Source: JAOUEA01 sp963821925 (GTDB taxonomy: Bacteria; Actinomycetota; UBA4738; HRBIN12). Taken from it: a stretch of DNA of 64,000 bases. A program made the position numbers and the translations under genes. Below the pieces are notes generated by a model. That model did no database searches. It was not told where the DNA came from and saw nothing but the letters and a program-made list of their open reading frames with translations. How positions within the stretch are numbered: the first letter of the stretch is position 1; each line of letters starts with the position of its first letter. The stretch lies in assembly GCA_963821925.1 (NCBI GenBank), contig CAWGFO010000010.1, forward strand, positions 314,724 to 378,723, read 5' to 3'. This document shows positions 62,305-64,000 of the stretch, piece after piece.

Positions 62305-63054
62305 ATGTCCGGCCACTCCAAATGGGCCACGATCAAGCGGAAGAAGGAAGCGACCGACGCGAAGCGGTCGAACATGTACGCGAAGCTCCTGCGCGCGGTG
62401 GAGGTCGCGGCGCGCGAGGGCGGCGGCAACATCGACGGCAACATGACCCTCGCCTCGGCGGTCGAGAAGGCGAAGGGCTTCTCGGTCCCGAACGACAACA
62501 TCGAGCGCGCGATCAAGCGGGGGACCGGCGAGGACAGCTCCGGCGCCCGCTACGAGGAGCTCTTCTACGAGGGGTACGCGCCCGGCGGCGTGGCGCTGCT
62601 GATCGAGGTGCTCACCGACAATCGGAACCGCACCGGCCAGGAGATCCGCCATGCGTTCACCCGCAACAACGGGAACCTCGGCGAGTCGGGGAGCGTGGCC
62701 TGGCAGTTCACCCGCAAGGGCCTGATCGTGGTCGAGAAGTCCGTCGCGCCCGACGAGGAGCGGTTGTTGGAGGTCGCGCTCGAGTCCGGCGCCGAGGACC
62801 TGAGGGACTCGGAGAGCTCCTGGGACATCGTGACGGACCCGCAGACGTTCAAAGACGTGCAGGGGGCGCTCGAGGCGGCCGGCGTGCCGGTCTTCTCGGC
62901 CGAGATCTCGATGCTGCCGCAGACCACGATCCCGGTCGACGGCGGCGAGGCCCGGCAGGTGCTGAACCTGATCGAGGCGCTCGAGGAGCTCGACGACGTG
63001 CAGAACGTCTACGCGAACTTCGACATCCCCGAAGAGGTCATGGCCGCGCTCTGA
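62305..63054 (+). CDS. yebC: YebC/PmpR family protein
   Basis: A 249-residue protein starting MSGHSKWATIKRKKEATDAKR, with EGYAPGGVALLIEVLTDNRNRT and LNLIEALEELDDVQNVYANF, the full YebC pattern. Members were called transcription regulators; recent work links the family to easing ribosome stalls at proline-rich stretches. Its place before ruvC is conserved. Confidence 0.95.
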   Translation: MSGHSKWATIKRKKEATDAKRSNMYAKLLRAVEVAAREGGGNIDGNMTLASAVEKAKGFSVPNDNIERAIKRGTGEDSSGARYEELFYEGYAPGGVALLIEVLTDNRNRTGQEIRHAFTRNNGNLGESGSVAWQFTRKGLIVVEKSVAPDEERLLEVALESGAEDLRDSESSWDIVTDPQTFKDVQGALEAAGVPVFSAEISMLPQTTIPVDGGEARQVLNLIEALEELDDVQNVYANFDIPEEVMAAL

Positions 63055-63086
63055 CGACGGTCGTTGCCCGCCTCCGGCCCGGACCC

Positions 63087-63109
63087 TAGACTGAGCGAAC
63101 TGATGTTCG
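63087..63109 (+). promoter_or_regulatory. ruvC promoter with LexA (SOS) box over the start codon
   Basis: TAGACT (63087-63092) is a -10-like box. CGAACTGATGTTCG (63096-63109) is an exact CGAAC-N4-GTTCG operator, and the ruvC ATG (63103-63105) lies in it. LexA bound here would cover the transcription and translation start. Confidence 0.85.
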
Positions 63110-63627
63110 ATACCTGCGTGCTCGGCGTGGACCCCGGCGTGGCCCGGCTCGGTCTCGCGGTGGTCGCCTCCGAGGGCCGCCGCCAGTCCCTCGTGTGGTG
63201 CGACACGGTGCGCACGCCGTCGGACATGGCCGAGGCGAGCCGGCTCCGGCTGCTGGCGGAGGCGATGCGCGCGGCGATCGCCGAGCACCATCCGAGCGCG
63301 GTCGCCCTCGAGCGGGTGGCGTTCAACCGGAACACCGTGAGCGCCTTGACCGTCGCCCGGGCGACCGGCGCGGTGATGGTCGTCGCGGCCGAGGCCGGGC
63401 TCGAGGTCGCGGAGTACAGCCCGAGCGAGGTGAAGAGCGCCGTGACGGGGATCGGGAACGCGGACAAGGCGCAGGTGCGCTCGGCCCTGGTCCGCGTCCA
63501 CGGCCTGCGCGACGTGCCCTCGCAGCCCGACGCCGCCGATGCCGCGGCCGTGGCGGTCACGTACCTGGCCGGCGCGGGGCTGCGGGCGGCCGGCGGCAGG
63601 GCGACCGCCCGACTGGGAGCCCGATGA
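63103..63627 (+). CDS. ruvC: Holliday junction resolvase RuvC
   Basis: Endonuclease that cuts Holliday junctions after RuvAB branch migration. The 174-residue protein has LGVDPGVARLG with the first catalytic aspartate (Asp10), VALERVAFN with the glutamate, and the C-terminal SQPDAADAAAVAV block with paired aspartates. The ATG at 63103 starts the family; an upstream TTG is rejected because it would precede the promoter. The SOS box over the start implies damage induction. It overlaps ruvA by 4 bases. Confidence 0.95.
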   Translation: MFDTCVLGVDPGVARLGLAVVASEGRRQSLVWCDTVRTPSDMAEASRLRLLAEAMRAAIAEHHPSAVALERVAFNRNTVSALTVARATGAVMVVAAEAGLEVAEYSPSEVKSAVTGIGNADKAQVRSALVRVHGLRDVPSQPDAADAAAVAVTYLAGAGLRAAGGRATARLGAR

Positions 63628-64000
63628 TCTCGTTCGTCGAAGGGGAGGTCGTCGAGAAGACGGCGAACCGCGTGGTCCTGAACGTCGGCGGGGTCGGGTA
63701 CGACCTCCAGGTCCCCACCTCGGTGTGGTGGCGCTGCCGCCGATCGGGCGCGCGACGCGGGTGCACACCCGCATGGTGGTTCGGGACGACTCGATGACCC
63801 TGTACGGCTTCACGACGCCCGACGAGCGCGGGCTGTTCGACCTGCTGACCGGCGTGACGGGGGTCGGACCGAAGGTGGCGCTCTCGTTCCTGTCGGCGCT
63901 GTCGCCGGACGCGATCCGGCGGGCGGTCGTGTCCGGCGATGCCGATGCCCTAACGGTGGTCCCGGGCGTGGGCAAGAAGGTCGCGCAACGCGTCGTGCTC
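63624..64000 (+). CDS. ruvA: Holliday junction helicase subunit RuvA, 5' part, one frameshift
   Basis: Binds Holliday junctions and loads RuvB. The start MISFVEGEVVEKTANRVVLN and VGGVGYDLQVPTSV are canonical. The frame then shifts near 63725, after which GRATRVHTRMVVRDDSMTL, YGFTTPDERGLFDLL, GVGPKVALSFLSAL and PGVGKKVAQRVVL (helix-hairpin-helix) continue to the window edge. As RuvA is normally intact, a one-base sequence error is more likely than inactivation. The gene is cut by the right end of the window. Confidence 0.88.

Overview
The window is high-GC bacterial DNA. Its gene content and order point to the Actinomycetota, most likely a branch outside the well-studied genera. Evidence: the run miaA-dapF...hflX...lexA-LysM-nrdR matches the mycobacterial order; the run thrS-HIT-(CDP-alcohol transferase)-acyltransferase-pimA...pdxS-pdxT-yebC-ruvC-ruvA is the classic actinobacterial phosphatidylinositol-mannoside neighbourhood; GTG starts and leaderless genes are common; and the LexA boxes have the actinobacterial/Gram-positive CGAAC-N4-GTTCG form. 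No genus can be named from the sequence.

Layout. (1) 1-13.2 kb, core: the end of miaA, then a tightly overlapping lysine/diaminopimelate operon (dapF-dapE-dapC-dapD) and hflX; a convergent SIS protein; lexA divergent from a LysM division-inhibitor-like gene across three LexA boxes; nrdR and a B12-dependent ribonucleotide reductase (nrdJ), both with NrdR boxes; two glyoxalase-fold genes, dut and an acetyltransferase; tRNA-Gly(GCC). (2) 13.2-20.3 kb, island A: a 7.06-kb element between a 48-bp direct repeat of the tRNA-Gly 3' end, with a frameshifted tyrosine integrase, an ECF sigma factor with a membrane-anchored partner, a nucleotidyltransferase, decayed HTH genes and small membrane or secreted proteins. 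(3) 20.4-24.2 kb: a large LuxR/LAL-type ATPase regulator, a secreted allene-oxide-cyclase-like protein, tRNA-Cys and tRNA-Val(GAC). (4) 24.1-37.05 kb, island B: a 12.87-kb segment between a perfect 49-bp repeat of the tRNA-Val 3' end, with no visible integrase. It carries a two-component system, TetR plus a ClC channel, a LuxR regulator followed by SRPBCC, secreted, cupin, lactonase-like and DUF3237-like genes, and an APC permease preceded by a putative structured leader RNA. (5) 37.1-46.2 kb: a second LAL regulator, DinB-like protein, PQQ-dependent dehydrogenase-like lipoprotein, methyltransferase, tyrosine phenol-lyase, tRNA-Val(CAC) and a surface protein. (6) 46.3-64 kb, core: MacB/FtsX-type ABC exporter, thrS, HIT protein, hydrolase, EF-G2, a glycolipid cluster, lemA-htpX, DUF3048 protein, pdxS-pdxT, yebC and the SOS-boxed ruvC-ruvA.

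How it works together. Two DNA-damage operons are visible: lexA/LysM and ruvCA, whose box overlaps the ruvC start codon. Deoxynucleotide supply (nrdR, nrdJ, dut) lies next to the SOS block. The two islands are tRNA-anchored cargo blocks, each carrying one member of the same SRPBCC family.

Caveat. About a dozen genes are interrupted by single-base-type frameshifts, including conserved housekeeping genes (htpX, ruvA). The density is highest at 29.3-34.1 kb. Some apparent pseudogenes are therefore probably sequence or assembly errors; I describe them as frameshifted in this sequence rather than dead.
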